Assembly: GCF_002119765.1 (NCBI RefSeq)
Contig: NZ_CP021112.1
Span: 4,644,501-4,708,500 of the forward strand
DNA length: 64,000 nt
DNA from: Pseudorhodoplanes sinuspersici
GTDB lineage: Bacteria > Pseudomonadota > Alphaproteobacteria > Rhizobiales > Xanthobacteraceae
Direction: 5' to 3'
Below are positions 1 to 8,735 of the stretch, in pieces. Position 1 is the stretch's first letter. The number at the start of each line of letters is the position of its first letter. Under the pieces are notes generated by a model. That model did no database searches. It was not told where the DNA came from and was given only the letters and a program-made list of their open reading frames with translations. The position numbers and the translations under genes are program-made.

Positions 1-517
1 TCGCATTCTTTCGCGGTACATTGCGGGTGAGGGCAACCATCGGGGTCGAACAGAACAGCCCGATATCGACGCCGGGAGTCGCAAATCGTGCGTCGGCCGA
101 CGCGATGGCGAGATCGCAGGTCGCGACCAGCTGGCACCCCGCGGCCGTCGCTACGCCGGAAACGACAGCGATCACCGGCTGCGGCAATGCAACGATCTTC
201 TGCATCATCGCGCTGCAGATTGTCATGATGTGCTTGAAGTAAGCCTTGCCACCATCGGCATCCGCCCGGCGCGCCGTCAGCTCCTTGAGATCGTGTCCCG
301 CACTGAAAGCAGGTCCATTCGCCGCGATGACCACCACGCGAATGGCGCCGTCCTGCGCGATGGAATCGAAAGCGTCGCTCAGCGCCTTGATCAGATTCTC
401 GGAAAGACTGTTGCGTGCCGCCGGCCGGTTGAGGGTCAGCACGGCGATGTTGTCCCGATCCTCGCGCAGCAGGATGTCAGCCGCTGATGGCGTGTCGGGT
501 TTGGCGTGAACATTCAT
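1..517 (-). CDS. Enoyl-CoA hydratase/isomerase family protein, partial (runs off the left edge)
   Basis: The first 172 residues are visible; the 3' end lies outside the window. The crotonase fold is shown by the segment AFSAGHDLKEL near residue 73, which forms the first half of the oxyanion hole, and by GVATAAGCQLVATCDLAIAS, the second half with the usual run into the active site. The GHDLKE form is typical of ECHDC3-like members rather than classical fatty-acid enoyl-CoA hydratases, so the substrate is uncertain. The start is ATG at 515-517 (MNVHAKPDT), preceded in frame by a GTG. It is divergent from the thioesterase gene at 608, which would fit shared acyl-CoA metabolism, but that is inference. 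Confidence 0.88.
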   Translation of the reverse strand, partial: MNVHAKPDTPSAADILLREDRDNIAVLTLNRPAARNSLSENLIKALSDAFDSIAQDGAIRVVVIAANGPAFSAGHDLKELTARRADADGGKAYFKHIMTICSAMMQKIVALPQPVIAVVSGVATAAGCQLVATCDLAIASADARFATPGVDIGLFCSTPMVALTRNVPRKNA

Positions 518-607
518 CACGAATGCGCCTTTGCACCTTTGCATCATTTCATCCGCATTGTATCCGTCCATCGCCGGCATGCGAAGGGCGGGGGGCAGGT
601 AACACCC

Positions 608-1057
608 ATGACAAAACCCATCACGGTACTGCAAATGACCAAGGAGGATCTGGAAGGATTCCTTGCAAAAGAGTTTCCGCAAGCCTTCCATGCTGGCAGC
701 GGGCTCTCTATCGAGCGCGTCGATTACGGCGATTGTCGTGTGCGGCTCGCCTATAGCGACAGGTATATAAGGCCTGGTGGCACCATTTCCGGCCCGACGA
801 TGATGATGCTCGCCGATTTCGCGCTTTACGTAGCAATCCTGTCGGCGATCGGTCCGGTGGCACTGGCTGTTACTACCAATTTCAACATCAACTTTCTCCG
901 CCGGCCGGAACAGCGAGACATTCTGGCTGACGCGCGGATCATGAAACTCGGCAAACGGCTGGCGGTGATGGAGGTGACACTCTATTCGGACGGGGTGGAT
1001 GAGCCCATCGCCCATGTCACCTCGACTTACTCAATTCCCCCGATTTCCGCCACTTAA
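608..1057 (+). CDS. PaaI-family hotdog-fold thioesterase
   Basis: A 149-residue protein with the layout of a small hotdog thioesterase: a first strand pair around residues 35-50, then PGGTISGPTMMMLADFALYVAIL (about 58-80), the long central helix with its Gly-Pro and Asp that forms the catalytic and dimer region, then NFNINFLRRPE, the usual beta segment, and a C-terminal THVTSTYS-like strand. Such enzymes hydrolyse acyl- or aryl-CoA thioesters in the cytoplasm. The start ATG at 608 follows GGCAGGT; an in-frame upstream ATG at 506 would add a segment unlike the family. It is divergent from the enoyl-CoA hydratase gene. The exact substrate cannot be read from sequence. Confidence 0.85.
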   Translation: MTKPITVLQMTKEDLEGFLAKEFPQAFHAGSGLSIERVDYGDCRVRLAYSDRYIRPGGTISGPTMMMLADFALYVAILSAIGPVALAVTTNFNINFLRRPEQRDILADARIMKLGKRLAVMEVTLYSDGVDEPIAHVTSTYSIPPISAT

Positions 1058-1124
1058 ATGAAGGTAATATAAAACCTATTTTATAAGATGCTGTTTCTAT
1101 TGGGCTATTTCTCCTTCAAGTGCA

Positions 1125-1153
1125 TTGACCAAAAATAGGTGCTCCTTTAGAAG
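1125..1153 (+). promoter_or_regulatory. Candidate sigma-70 promoter of rplM-rpsI
   Basis: TTGACC at 1125-1130 and TAGAAG at 1148-1153 are separated by 17 bases and lie 32 bases before the rplM start codon. The match is four of six at the -10 box, so this is only a reasonable candidate. Confidence 0.35.
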
Positions 1154-1184
1154 CGCGCCAACGCAACTCTCCGGACAATTCGTC

Positions 1185-1646
1185 ATGAGCACCTTCTCGG
1201 CGACACCCGCCGACATCGAAAAGAAATGGATCGTCATTGACGCCACCGGCCTCGTGGTCGGGCGTCTGGCCACGATCGTCGCGATGCGCCTGCGCGGCAA
1301 GCACAAGCCGACCTTCACCCCGCACATGGACGACGGCGACAACGTCATCGTCATCAATGCGGCGAAGGTCGTGTTCACCGGCCGCAAGCGCGATCAGAAA
1401 ATGTATTACCACCACACCGGTTTCATCGGCGGCATCAAGGAACGCTCGGCGAAGTCGATTTTCGAAGGCCGCTTTCCGGAGCGCATCGTCGAGAAGGCGG
1501 TTGAGCGCATGATCCCGCGTGGCCCGCTTGGCCGCCAGCAGATGAGCAATCTGCGCGTCTATCCGGGTGCGGAACATCCGCATGAAGCCCAGAAGCCCGA
1601 GGCGCTCGATGTCGGCGCTATGAACCGCAAGAACAAGGCAGCCTGA
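1185..1646 (+). CDS. rplM: 50S ribosomal protein L13
   Basis: A 153-residue protein matching L13 along its whole length: [19 protein letters not shown] at the N-terminus, [18 protein letters not shown], then [14 protein letters not shown] and the signature [28 protein letters not shown]. It is an early assembly protein of the large ribosomal subunit. The start at 1185 ([15 protein letters not shown]) is chosen because alphaproteobacterial L13 usually begins with this short extension; an upstream in-frame TTG at 1125 would overlap the putative promoter. The rpsI gene starts 2 bases after the stop codon, the classical L13-S9 operon. Confidence 0.97.
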   Translation: MSTFSATPADIEKKWIVIDATGLVVGRLATIVAMRLRGKHKPTFTPHMDDGDNVIVINAAKVVFTGRKRDQKMYYHHTGFIGGIKERSAKSIFEGRFPERIVEKAVERMIPRGPLGRQQMSNLRVYPGAEHPHEAQKPEALDVGAMNRKNKAA

Positions 1647-1648
1647 TC

Positions 1649-2128
1649 ATGGCCGAATCCGTTCAATCCCTCGAAGGCTTGTCCTCGCTCAAGGCGCAGG
1701 CGGTTGCCGAACAGCCCAAGCACGTTCAGAAGCTCGATGCCCAGGGCCGTGCTTATGCCACTGGCAAGCGCAAGAACGCCGTGGCGCGCGTATGGATCAA
1801 GCCGGGCTCCGGCAAGATCGTCGTCAACACGCGTCCGGTGGAAGTATTCTTCGCTCGTCCGGTTCTGCGCATGCTGATCCAGCAGCCAATCGTCGCCGCC
1901 AATCGCAGCGGACAATATGACGTCATCTGCACTGTTTCCGGCGGCGGTCTGTCGGGGCAGGCGGGTGCCGTTCGTCACGGTATCTCGAAGGCACTGACCT
2001 ATTTCGAACCGGATCTGCGTTCGCCGCTGAAGCGCGGCGGCTTCCTTACACGCGATCCGCGCGTCGTCGAGCGTAAGAAATACGGCCGCGCAAAAGCCCG
2101 TCGTTCGTTCCAGTTCTCGAAGCGCTAA
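1649..2128 (+). CDS. rpsI: 30S ribosomal protein S9
   Basis: A 159-residue S9. The N-terminal 35 residues are the variable Ala/Gln-rich extension seen in alphaproteobacteria; the conserved core begins at [25 protein letters not shown] and ends with [24 protein letters not shown]. The basic C-terminal tail of this family, ending in K/R, reaches the P-site tRNA in the 30S subunit. It is cotranscribed with rplM and followed by a strong intrinsic terminator. Confidence 0.97.
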   Translation: MAESVQSLEGLSSLKAQAVAEQPKHVQKLDAQGRAYATGKRKNAVARVWIKPGSGKIVVNTRPVEVFFARPVLRMLIQQPIVAANRSGQYDVICTVSGGGLSGQAGAVRHGISKALTYFEPDLRSPLKRGGFLTRDPRVVERKKYGRAKARRSFQFSKR

Positions 2129-2177
2129 TCGCTCACATCGAGACGCTTTTCATTCAAAAGCGAACAAAAGTTGTTTT

Positions 2178-2206
2178 GAAAAAGGGGCCAAATGGCCCCT
2201 TTTTTA
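2178..2206 (+). terminator. Intrinsic terminator of rplM-rpsI
   Basis: GGGGCC at 2184-2189 pairs with GGCCCC at 2194-2199, extended by A/T pairs, and is followed by TTTTTT. It lies about 50 bases after the rpsI stop. Confidence 0.9.
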
Positions 2207-2323
2207 TTGGCGTTTTTCGAGAAAATGCCGGCGCCTCCAGAAACCATTCCACAACAGGCGCCGATCTATCCTTATGACCGTTCGGTAACACCCCCCGACA
2301 ACATGGAATAACACATTCTTGTA

Positions 2324-2341
2324 CCGCCGCTTTCGCGGCGG
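2324..2341 (+). promoter_or_regulatory. GC-rich hairpin in the leader of the diguanylate cyclase gene
   Basis: CCGCCGC (2324-2330), a TTTC loop and GCGGCGG (2335-2341) form a perfect 7-bp stem about 30 bases before the ATG of the GGDEF gene. It has no run of T long enough for a terminator; a role in translation or RNA stability is only possible. Confidence 0.4.
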
Positions 2342-2371
2342 CGGGTTTCTGCGCGCCTGTTGAGGAGCTCT

Positions 2372-3607
2372 ATGTCGATCGACATCCCGACCCTTTTTCT
2401 TGTTTCGACGTTTGTCACGAGCCTGCTTGGCATTTTCCTCCTCGTTTTGTGGCTTCAGGATCGCTCTGCGCGTGCGCTCGGTTATTGGGCGGCCGCATAT
2501 CTGCTCGGCGCTGTCGCCGTGGCTTTGTGGCTCGTGATGCCGAAACAATTGCCGGAACACCGCTTCGATATTGCGAGCGCCTTGCTGTTTCTATGCTGCG
2601 GTCTGATCTGGAGTGGCGCACGCACATTCCACGGTCAGACGATAATTCCGATCGCCGCAAGCGCGGGCGCTTTTATATGGCTGATGGTGAGCCAGATACC
2701 CGAGATCGTTGAATCAGACAGTGCCCGTGTAATTGTGGCGTCAATCATTATTGCGACTTACGCCGTCTTGACCGCAGGCGAACTTCAACGTGAACGCCGC
2801 AAACCAAAGTCGAATATTCGTGCGTTTGTCATTCCGGTTCTGCATGGCGTGATCTTCCTGTCGCCAATCCTCACGACCTCACTTTTTGTCGGCGATTCGT
2901 TGGCTCATGCCGGATGGTTTCCGTTGTTCACCCTTCTGATGCTGCTCTATGTCGTCGGCACTGCCTTTATGGTCATGGTGATGACAAAGGAGCACACCGT
3001 GCAGCTCCACAAGACGGCAGCCATGACCGATCCCATGACCGGCCTGTTCAACCGCCGCGGATTCTCTGAGGCTGCGGAAACGCTGATCGCGGCACAAAGG
3101 AAATCCAGCCAACCGGTCACCGTGATGATGTTCGATCTCGATCATTTCAAATCAATCAATGATCGCTTCGGTCATGATGTGGGCGACGACGCATTGAAAG
3201 TCTTTGCCGAAACAGCAAGCAGCAGCATGCGAACGAACGACGTGATCGGCCGACTGGGCGGCGAGGAGTTCGCTGCCATACTCGCAGGCGGTGGCGAGAC
3301 AGCGCTGATCGTCGGCGAACGCGTGCGCGCAGCGTTCCAGGCGAGGGGCATCGAAATTTCCGGTCATATTTTGAATGCGACGGTCAGCATCGGGGCGATT
3401 GAAGCGCCAGCTGAAAATGCCGATGTCTCGGCCATGCTGACGAGGGCCGATGAAGCGCTCTATGCAGCAAAGAAACTGGGACGCAATCGCGTTTGCACCG
3501 AAAAGGATATCGTCGAACAAGCGCCACAGGCACGGAAATTATTGCCGATCGCGTTGTTTAGACCGGCGCTGAAAATTCCGAATGCACCGATCCCCGCCAT
3601 GCCTTGA
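2372..3607 (+). CDS. Membrane-bound diguanylate cyclase (GGDEF)
   Basis: A 411-residue protein. The first 210 residues hold about seven hydrophobic helices, a membrane sensor module of unknown ligand. The C-terminal half is a GGDEF domain opening with TDPMTGLFNRRGF and carrying the active-site motif GGEEF at residues 296-300, so it should make cyclic di-GMP from two GTP. The inhibitory site RxxD is intact as RTND at 287-290, which suggests product feedback inhibition. No EAL domain is present. The ATG at 2372 is preceded by GAGGAG. The gene stands alone between rpsI and a small unknown gene. Confidence 0.93.
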   Translation: MSIDIPTLFLVSTFVTSLLGIFLLVLWLQDRSARALGYWAAAYLLGAVAVALWLVMPKQLPEHRFDIASALLFLCCGLIWSGARTFHGQTIIPIAASAGAFIWLMVSQIPEIVESDSARVIVASIIIATYAVLTAGELQRERRKPKSNIRAFVIPVLHGVIFLSPILTTSLFVGDSLAHAGWFPLFTLLMLLYVVGTAFMVMVMTKEHTVQLHKTAAMTDPMTGLFNRRGFSEAAETLIAAQRKSSQPVTVMMFDLDHFKSINDRFGHDVGDDALKVFAETASSSMRTNDVIGRLGGEEFAAILAGGGETALIVGERVRAAFQARGIEISGHILNATVSIGAIEAPAENADVSAMLTRADEALYAAKKLGRNRVCTEKDIVEQAPQARKLLPIALFRPALKIPNAPIPAMP

Positions 3608-3659
3608 TCGGGCAAAGCAGGGCAAACGAACGTTAACCGTCGGTCGCTATGGTTGCTGC

Positions 3660-3881
3660 ATGGTGCAGGAACGGACTCACCCAGGTTTGGATCATCTATC
3701 GCTCCAGGCTGAAATGGCCGGTGCCGCGCTTGGTTGCCATTTTTCATCCTCTGCTGAATACGAAGCCGCACTGATTGCGGAGCGTCGCAAAGCCGGCGCT
3801 TACAGGCTGCCCGTATGGCGTCGGGGGGAATTGTGGGTGTTGGTTGCTGTAGCGATCGTTTCCCTTGCGGCGGTTTGGTAG
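3660..3881 (+). CDS. Possible small membrane protein, unknown
   Basis: A 73-residue reading frame beginning MVQERTHPGLDHL, with a mostly polar, Ala/Glu-rich N-terminal part and one C-terminal hydrophobic helix (LWVLVAVAIVSLAAVW) that could anchor it in the membrane. I do not recognise a family. No good Shine-Dalgarno sequence precedes the ATG, so it may not be translated. It lies on the same strand as the diguanylate cyclase, 52 bases after its stop. Confidence 0.35.
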   Translation: MVQERTHPGLDHLSLQAEMAGAALGCHFSSSAEYEAALIAERRKAGAYRLPVWRRGELWVLVAVAIVSLAAVW

Positions 3882-4113
3882 CGAATTCAAAACCGAGGCA
3901 TCTTCGCCCGAACAGGCATCATTCCGCCCTCGCATTTCCACATCGAACCGTCGAAACAGAAAGCCTGAGGCGCTATCGGCGATGGCCGAGGCCGTCACAA
4001 CTCAGGTCAGCAAATACCCACCTCTAAGCCGTTTCGTTCGCTTGCGTTGGTGGGGCGCTTCGTATCACTTTGCGCCATTGCGCCGCTGTTGCGGCCCAAC
4101 TGGAGCAAAGGCT

Positions 4114-5085
4114 ATGTTGAGAATCGCTGTCGCCTGTCTGATGTCCATCGCATTCGCTGCCGGCGCGCAGGCGCAGGACTGGCCGTCCCGTCCGGTCACG
4201 ATGGTGGTGTCGGCTGCGGCTGGCGGTCCGATCGATGTCTTTGGCCGGGTCATGGCCGAGCGGATGGGGAAAGCGCTCGGGCAGCCGGTCGTGATCGAGA
4301 ATGTGCCGGGCGCTGGCGGCATGATGGGAGGCCAGCGCGTCGCTAAGGCAGCGCCCGATGGTTACACCGCCATCCTCGGGACGATCGCGACGCATGCACA
4401 TTCGCAACTGCTGTACAAAAATCCGCTCTACAATGCGGCGACGGATTTCACCCCGGTCAATCTGATCGCCGAAATCCCGCTCGTTCTGATCGTGCGCAAG
4501 GACCTGCCGGTAAACTCGCTGGAGGAATTCATCGCCTATGCCAAAGCCAACCAGGGCAAGATGAATTACGGCTCGGCCGGCGCCGGTTCTGCGACCCATC
4601 TCGGCTGCATCCTGCTGACCCAAGCCATCGGCACTAACATCCAGCATGTGCCTTACAAGGGCACCGGCCCGGCGATGCAGGATCTGCAGGCCGGGCGCAT
4701 CGACTTTCTGTGCGAGATCGTCGTGACGGCACTGCCGCAGATCAAGGGCGGTACGGTGAAGGCGCTGGCAACCCTGTCGCGCGATCGCTCGCCGGTGCTT
4801 CCCGATCTGCCGACGGCCTACGAGAAGGGCTTCAAGGATATCCAGGCCTACACCTGGACGGCGCTGCTGTTTCCGAAGGACACGCCTGCAACGATCGTGA
4901 CGAAAATGCACGATGCGGCTTTGCAGAGCATGGCCGATCCAGACATCCGCCGGCAATTGCAGACGCTCGGCGCGACCATCGTGTCGTCTGACAGAACAAG
5001 TCCGGATTATCTGCGCCAATTCGTCAAGGACGAGATCACTAAATGGACTGATCCGATCCGCAAGAGCGGAGCCGTGGTCGATTAG
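4114..5085 (+). CDS. TctC/Bug-family tripartite tricarboxylate transporter substrate-binding protein
   Basis: A 323-residue periplasmic binding protein. A signal peptide (MLRIAVACLMSIAFAAGAQAQ) precedes the family hallmark WPSRPVTMVVSAAAGGPIDVFGRVMAERM, followed by GQPVVIENVPGAGGMMGGQRVAKAAPDGYT and GSAGAGSATHLG, the segments that line the ligand cleft in Bug proteins. Such proteins bind small carboxylates, but the ligand cannot be inferred. No TctA/TctB membrane genes are nearby, so it is an orphan, as is common in this family. The ATG at 4114 follows GGAGCAAAGG; a longer in-frame reading from 3865 lacks support and would bury the signal peptide. Confidence 0.92.
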   Translation: MLRIAVACLMSIAFAAGAQAQDWPSRPVTMVVSAAAGGPIDVFGRVMAERMGKALGQPVVIENVPGAGGMMGGQRVAKAAPDGYTAILGTIATHAHSQLLYKNPLYNAATDFTPVNLIAEIPLVLIVRKDLPVNSLEEFIAYAKANQGKMNYGSAGAGSATHLGCILLTQAIGTNIQHVPYKGTGPAMQDLQAGRIDFLCEIVVTALPQIKGGTVKALATLSRDRSPVLPDLPTAYEKGFKDIQAYTWTALLFPKDTPATIVTKMHDAALQSMADPDIRRQLQTLGATIVSSDRTSPDYLRQFVKDEITKWTDPIRKSGAVVD

Positions 5086-5120
5086 TCGAAAGGCTCTTAC
5101 GGCACGGCATAAGATAGCAA

Positions 5121-5148
5121 ACAAAAGGGCGCCCTTGCGGGGCGCCCT
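5121..5148 (-). terminator. Intrinsic terminator of glnA
   Basis: AGGGCGCCC (5126-5134) pairs with GGGCGCCCT (5140-5148). On the minus strand the stem is followed by TTTTG, 40 bases after the glnA stop. Confidence 0.85.
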
Positions 5149-5190
5149 GATAGTTCGCATCGCTTGCGCGATGCCTGCGAGGAACACGTC

Positions 5191-6600
5191 TTATGCGGAA
5201 TAGTACATCTCGAATTCCACCGGATGCGGTGTGTGTTCGAAGCGGATGACTTCCGTCATCTTCAGTTCGATATAGGCGTCGATGAAGTCGTCATCGAACA
5301 CGCCGCCGGCCTTCAGGAACGCGCGATCCTTGTCAAGGCATTCGAGTGCTTCCCGCAGCGAGCCGCACACCGTCGGGATTTCCTTCAACTCCGCCGGAGG
5401 CAGATCGTAGAGGTCCTTGTCCATCGCCGGACCGGGGTCCATCTTGTTCTTGATGCCATCGAGACCCGCCATCAGCAGCGCAGCGAAGCCGAGATACGGA
5501 TTGGCGAGCGGGTCGGGGAAGCGAACCTCGACGCGCTTTGCCTTCGGGTTGGTCGTGTAGGGGATGCGGCACGAGGCCGATCGGTTACGCGCCGAATAGG
5601 CGAGCAGTACCGGCGCTTCGTAACCCGGCACCAGACGCTTGTAGGAGTTCGTCGTCGGGTTAGTGAAAGCGTTGATCGCCTTCGCATGTTTGATGACGCC
5701 AGCGATGTATTGCAGGCAGGTTTCCGATAGATCGGAATACTTGTTGCCGGCGAAGACAGGCTTGCCGTCTTTCCAGATCGACTGGTGACAATGCATGCCC
5801 GAACCGTTGTCGCCATAGACCGGCTTCGGCATGAAGGTCGCGGTCTTGCCGTAGATGTTGGCGACCTGATGGATGCAGTACTTATAGATCTGCAACTGAT
5901 CGGCCATGTAGGTCATCGGCGAGAATTTGAGGCCGAGCTCGTGCTGGGCCGATGCCACTTCGTGGTGATGCTTTTCAATCTTGGCACCCATCTTTGCCAT
6001 CGAAGCGAGCATCTCGCCGCGCATGTCCTGTGCGGAGTCCTGCGGCGGAACCGGGAAGTAGCCTTTCTTGGTACCAATGCGATGGCCGAGATTGCCGGCC
6101 TCATAATCGGCGTCCGAATTGGTCGGCAATTCAATCGAGTCGAGTTTGAATCCAGTATTGTAGGGGTCGGCGCGGAATTTGACGTCATCGAACACGAAGA
6201 ACTCGGCTTCCGGTCCGAAATAGACCGTGTCGCCGAGGCCCATCGACTTCACCATGGCCTCGGCCTTCTTGGCGATGCCGCGCGGATCGCGATTATACGG
6301 CTCGCCGGTTGTCGGCTCGAGCACGTCGCAGACGAGGACGAGAGTCGTTTCCGCGAAGAAGGGATCGATGCAGGCCGTTGCCGGATCCGGCATCAGGCAC
6401 ATGTCGGATTCGTTGATCGCCTTCCAGCCGGCGATCGATGATCCATCGAACATGACGCCTTCCGCAAAGGTGTCCTCTTCGATCATCGTAATATCGAAGG
6501 TTACGTGCTGCCATTTGCCGCGCGGATCTGTGAACCGGAAATCGACGTACTTCACGTCGTTTTCCTTGATCATCTTCATTACGTCTTTAGCGGTCGTCAT
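5191..6600 (-). CDS. glnA: Glutamine synthetase type I
   Basis: A 469-residue GSI that joins ammonium to glutamate with ATP hydrolysis in the cytoplasm. Seen motifs include [42 protein letters not shown], the metal and substrate region [12 protein letters not shown], and the ATP-binding segment [19 protein letters not shown]. Tyr398 in [11 protein letters not shown] corresponds to the adenylylation site used by GlnE, so control by reversible adenylylation is expected. The ATG at 6600 is preceded by AAGGGGAA. glnB lies 46 bases upstream on the same strand, the usual alphaproteobacterial glnB-glnA operon. Confidence 0.97.
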   Translation of the reverse strand: MTTAKDVMKMIKENDVKYVDFRFTDPRGKWQHVTFDITMIEEDTFAEGVMFDGSSIAGWKAINESDMCLMPDPATACIDPFFAETTLVLVCDVLEPTTGEPYNRDPRGIAKKAEAMVKSMGLGDTVYFGPEAEFFVFDDVKFRADPYNTGFKLDSIELPTNSDADYEAGNLGHRIGTKKGYFPVPPQDSAQDMRGEMLASMAKMGAKIEKHHHEVASAQHELGLKFSPMTYMADQLQIYKYCIHQVANIYGKTATFMPKPVYGDNGSGMHCHQSIWKDGKPVFAGNKYSDLSETCLQYIAGVIKHAKAINAFTNPTTNSYKRLVPGYEAPVLLAYSARNRSASCRIPYTTNPKAKRVEVRFPDPLANPYLGFAALLMAGLDGIKNKMDPGPAMDKDLYDLPPAELKEIPTVCGSLREALECLDKDRAFLKAGGVFDDDFIDAYIELKMTEVIRFEHTPHPVEFEMYYSA

Positions 6601-6646
6601 AAACGCGTTCCCCTTATTTGTACGGGTCGTGAAAACGATAGCGATA

Positions 6647-7009
<363 letters not shown>

Positions 7010-7229
7010 TCAGAATCTGATCGGCGGAGCCCGCCCTTCGTTAGCAGGTCTTATGCCAATCCGTATGAAAACAAAAAGCAGTTCCGCAGCAGCCGTTTGC
7101 CCGATTTCGCTTAATTAAGCGGCGAGTGCCAGAGTCATCTCAGATTATAAATTGTGCAATCTGCGCATTTCTTGTTCAGTTTAGGATTGTTCATTGTCCG
7201 CAAACGAGGTGCTGCCATAGCTGAAGGTC

Positions 7230-8735
7230 ATGCACGAACTCCTGACCACAAAAGAAATGGCCGAGGCCGATCGGCTGGCAGTCTTGCGCGGCACTCCGTC
7301 GATCGAGCTGATGGAGAATGCCGGCCGCGCCGTTGCAGACGCGGTCGGCGCGAATTTTGGCACGATCAGACCGGTTATCGTTATTGCCGGGCCCGGCAAT
7401 AACGGCGGCGACGGCTTCGTCGCAGCACGATTGCTGGGCGAGCGCGGCTATTCAGTCGATCTCAGGTTGCTGGGCGACATCAGCAAGTTGCGGGGGGGCG
7501 CAGCCACAGCAGCCAAACGCTACAGCGGGCCAGTCGGCCCCATGATCGCCGAAATACCGCCTGGAGCTATCGTCGTCGATGCGCTGTTCGGTGCCGGCCT
7601 CACACGCAATGTGGACGGGGAGGCCGCCGTAGCGGTTAGCGCGATCAATAATTCCGGTGCCCATGTCGTCGCGGTCGACCTGCCGAGCGGCATCAACGGC
7701 GATACCGGAGCGGTTCAGGGCACAGCGATCCGGGCCGCCGAAACGGTGACCTTTTTTCGTAAGAAGCCAGGCCATGTGCTTCTACCCGGGCGGATTTTTT
7801 GCGGCATGACGACCATTGCCGATATCGGCATTCCGTCATCGGTTCTGCAGGACATCCGACCGCGGTTAGCACTAAACCAGCCGAGCCGGTGGGCTCATCT
7901 TTTCCCGGTGCCTCGGGTGGAAGGTCACAAATATTCGCGCGGGCATACGCTGGTCGTCTCCGGCGGCCTGAGCAGTACCGGTGCAGCCCGGCTGTCCGCG
8001 CGCGGCGCATTGCGGGCCGGGGCAGGGCTGGTCACAATCGCAAGCCCGAGAGACGCCTTGGCGGTCAATGCGGCCAGCAATCTGGCGGTCATGGTGCGGG
8101 AGGCGGAAGGCGCGGAAGGGCTCTTATCGCTGCTGTCAGATCGGCGGATCAATACCGTTATCCTCGGCCCTGGAGGTGGCATAGGACCGCAAATGCGGGC
8201 CACGGTTATGGCTGCCGTCCGCCAGGACCGCACCATGATACTAGATGCTGACGCGCTGACCAGCTTTGGGGAAAAGCCGAATGAACTCTTTACAGAGCTG
8301 AAGAATCACCCGGAATCCACAGCGATTCTTACGCCGCATGAGGGGGAATTTTCTAGAATATTCAGTAGAATGTCGAAGATTCCTTCAGTTAAACAAAAAC
8401 TTGAGGCGACTCAGGCTGCTTCACATGAAACAGGTTCTGTCATCCTCTTAAAAGGCGCTGACAGCATTATTTTTTCGCCTGATGGAAGAGGCGTGATCAG
8501 CGAAAACGCGCCACCGTACCTTGCTACCGCCGGCGCGGGTGATGTTCTGGCCGGTATCATCGCTGGTCTCTGTGCACAGGGGATGCCGGCCTTCGAGGCA
8601 ACTGCCGCCGGTGTCTGGCTGCACGGCGAGGCCGCCAGCGAGGTGGGGCCGGGCTTGATTGCAGAAGACCTTCCCGAGGCACTCCGGCCGGTCTACCGGC
8701 GGCTGTATGCGGAACTCGGGGCGGTTCTCAGCTAG
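7230..8735 (+). CDS. nnr: Bifunctional NAD(P)H-hydrate epimerase / ADP-dependent NAD(P)H-hydrate dehydratase
   Basis: A 501-residue fusion that repairs hydrated NADH and NADPH. The N-terminal YjeF_N domain shows GPGNNGGDGFVAARLL (54-69) and VDALFGAGL and VDLPSGINGDTG, the epimerase signatures. The C-terminal carbohydrate-kinase-like domain starts near residue 225 (VEGHKYSRGHTLVVSGG), with GAARLSARGALRAGAGLVT, ILTPHEGEF and the catalytic GAGD at 435-438. The ATG at 7230 follows GAAGG. Its TAG stop overlaps that of the convergent multicopper-oxidase-like gene in a shared CTAG. Confidence 0.96.
   Translation: MHELLTTKEMAEADRLAVLRGTPSIELMENAGRAVADAVGANFGTIRPVIVIAGPGNNGGDGFVAARLLGERGYSVDLRLLGDISKLRGGAATAAKRYSGPVGPMIAEIPPGAIVVDALFGAGLTRNVDGEAAVAVSAINNSGAHVVAVDLPSGINGDTGAVQGTAIRAAETVTFFRKKPGHVLLPGRIFCGMTTIADIGIPSSVLQDIRPRLALNQPSRWAHLFPVPRVEGHKYSRGHTLVVSGGLSSTGAARLSARGALRAGAGLVTIASPRDALAVNAASNLAVMVREAEGAEGLLSLLSDRRINTVILGPGGGIGPQMRATVMAAVRQDRTMILDADALTSFGEKPNELFTELKNHPESTAILTPHEGEFSRIFSRMSKIPSVKQKLEATQAASHETGSVILLKGADSIIFSPDGRGVISENAPPYLATAGAGDVLAGIIAGLCAQGMPAFEATAAGVWLHGEAASEVGPGLIAEDLPEALRPVYRRLYAELGAVLS

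Noticed and set aside
4024-5187. 387-codon minus-strand frame opposite the TctC gene
   Set aside because: No recognisable protein; the plus-strand TctC protein has a signal peptide and full family motifs.
7116-7131. TGGCAC on the minus strand upstream of glnB, as a sigma-54 promoter
   Set aside because: The -24 part is perfect, but the only GC near the -12 position is two bases too close and lacks the TTGC context, so spacing rules out a standard site.
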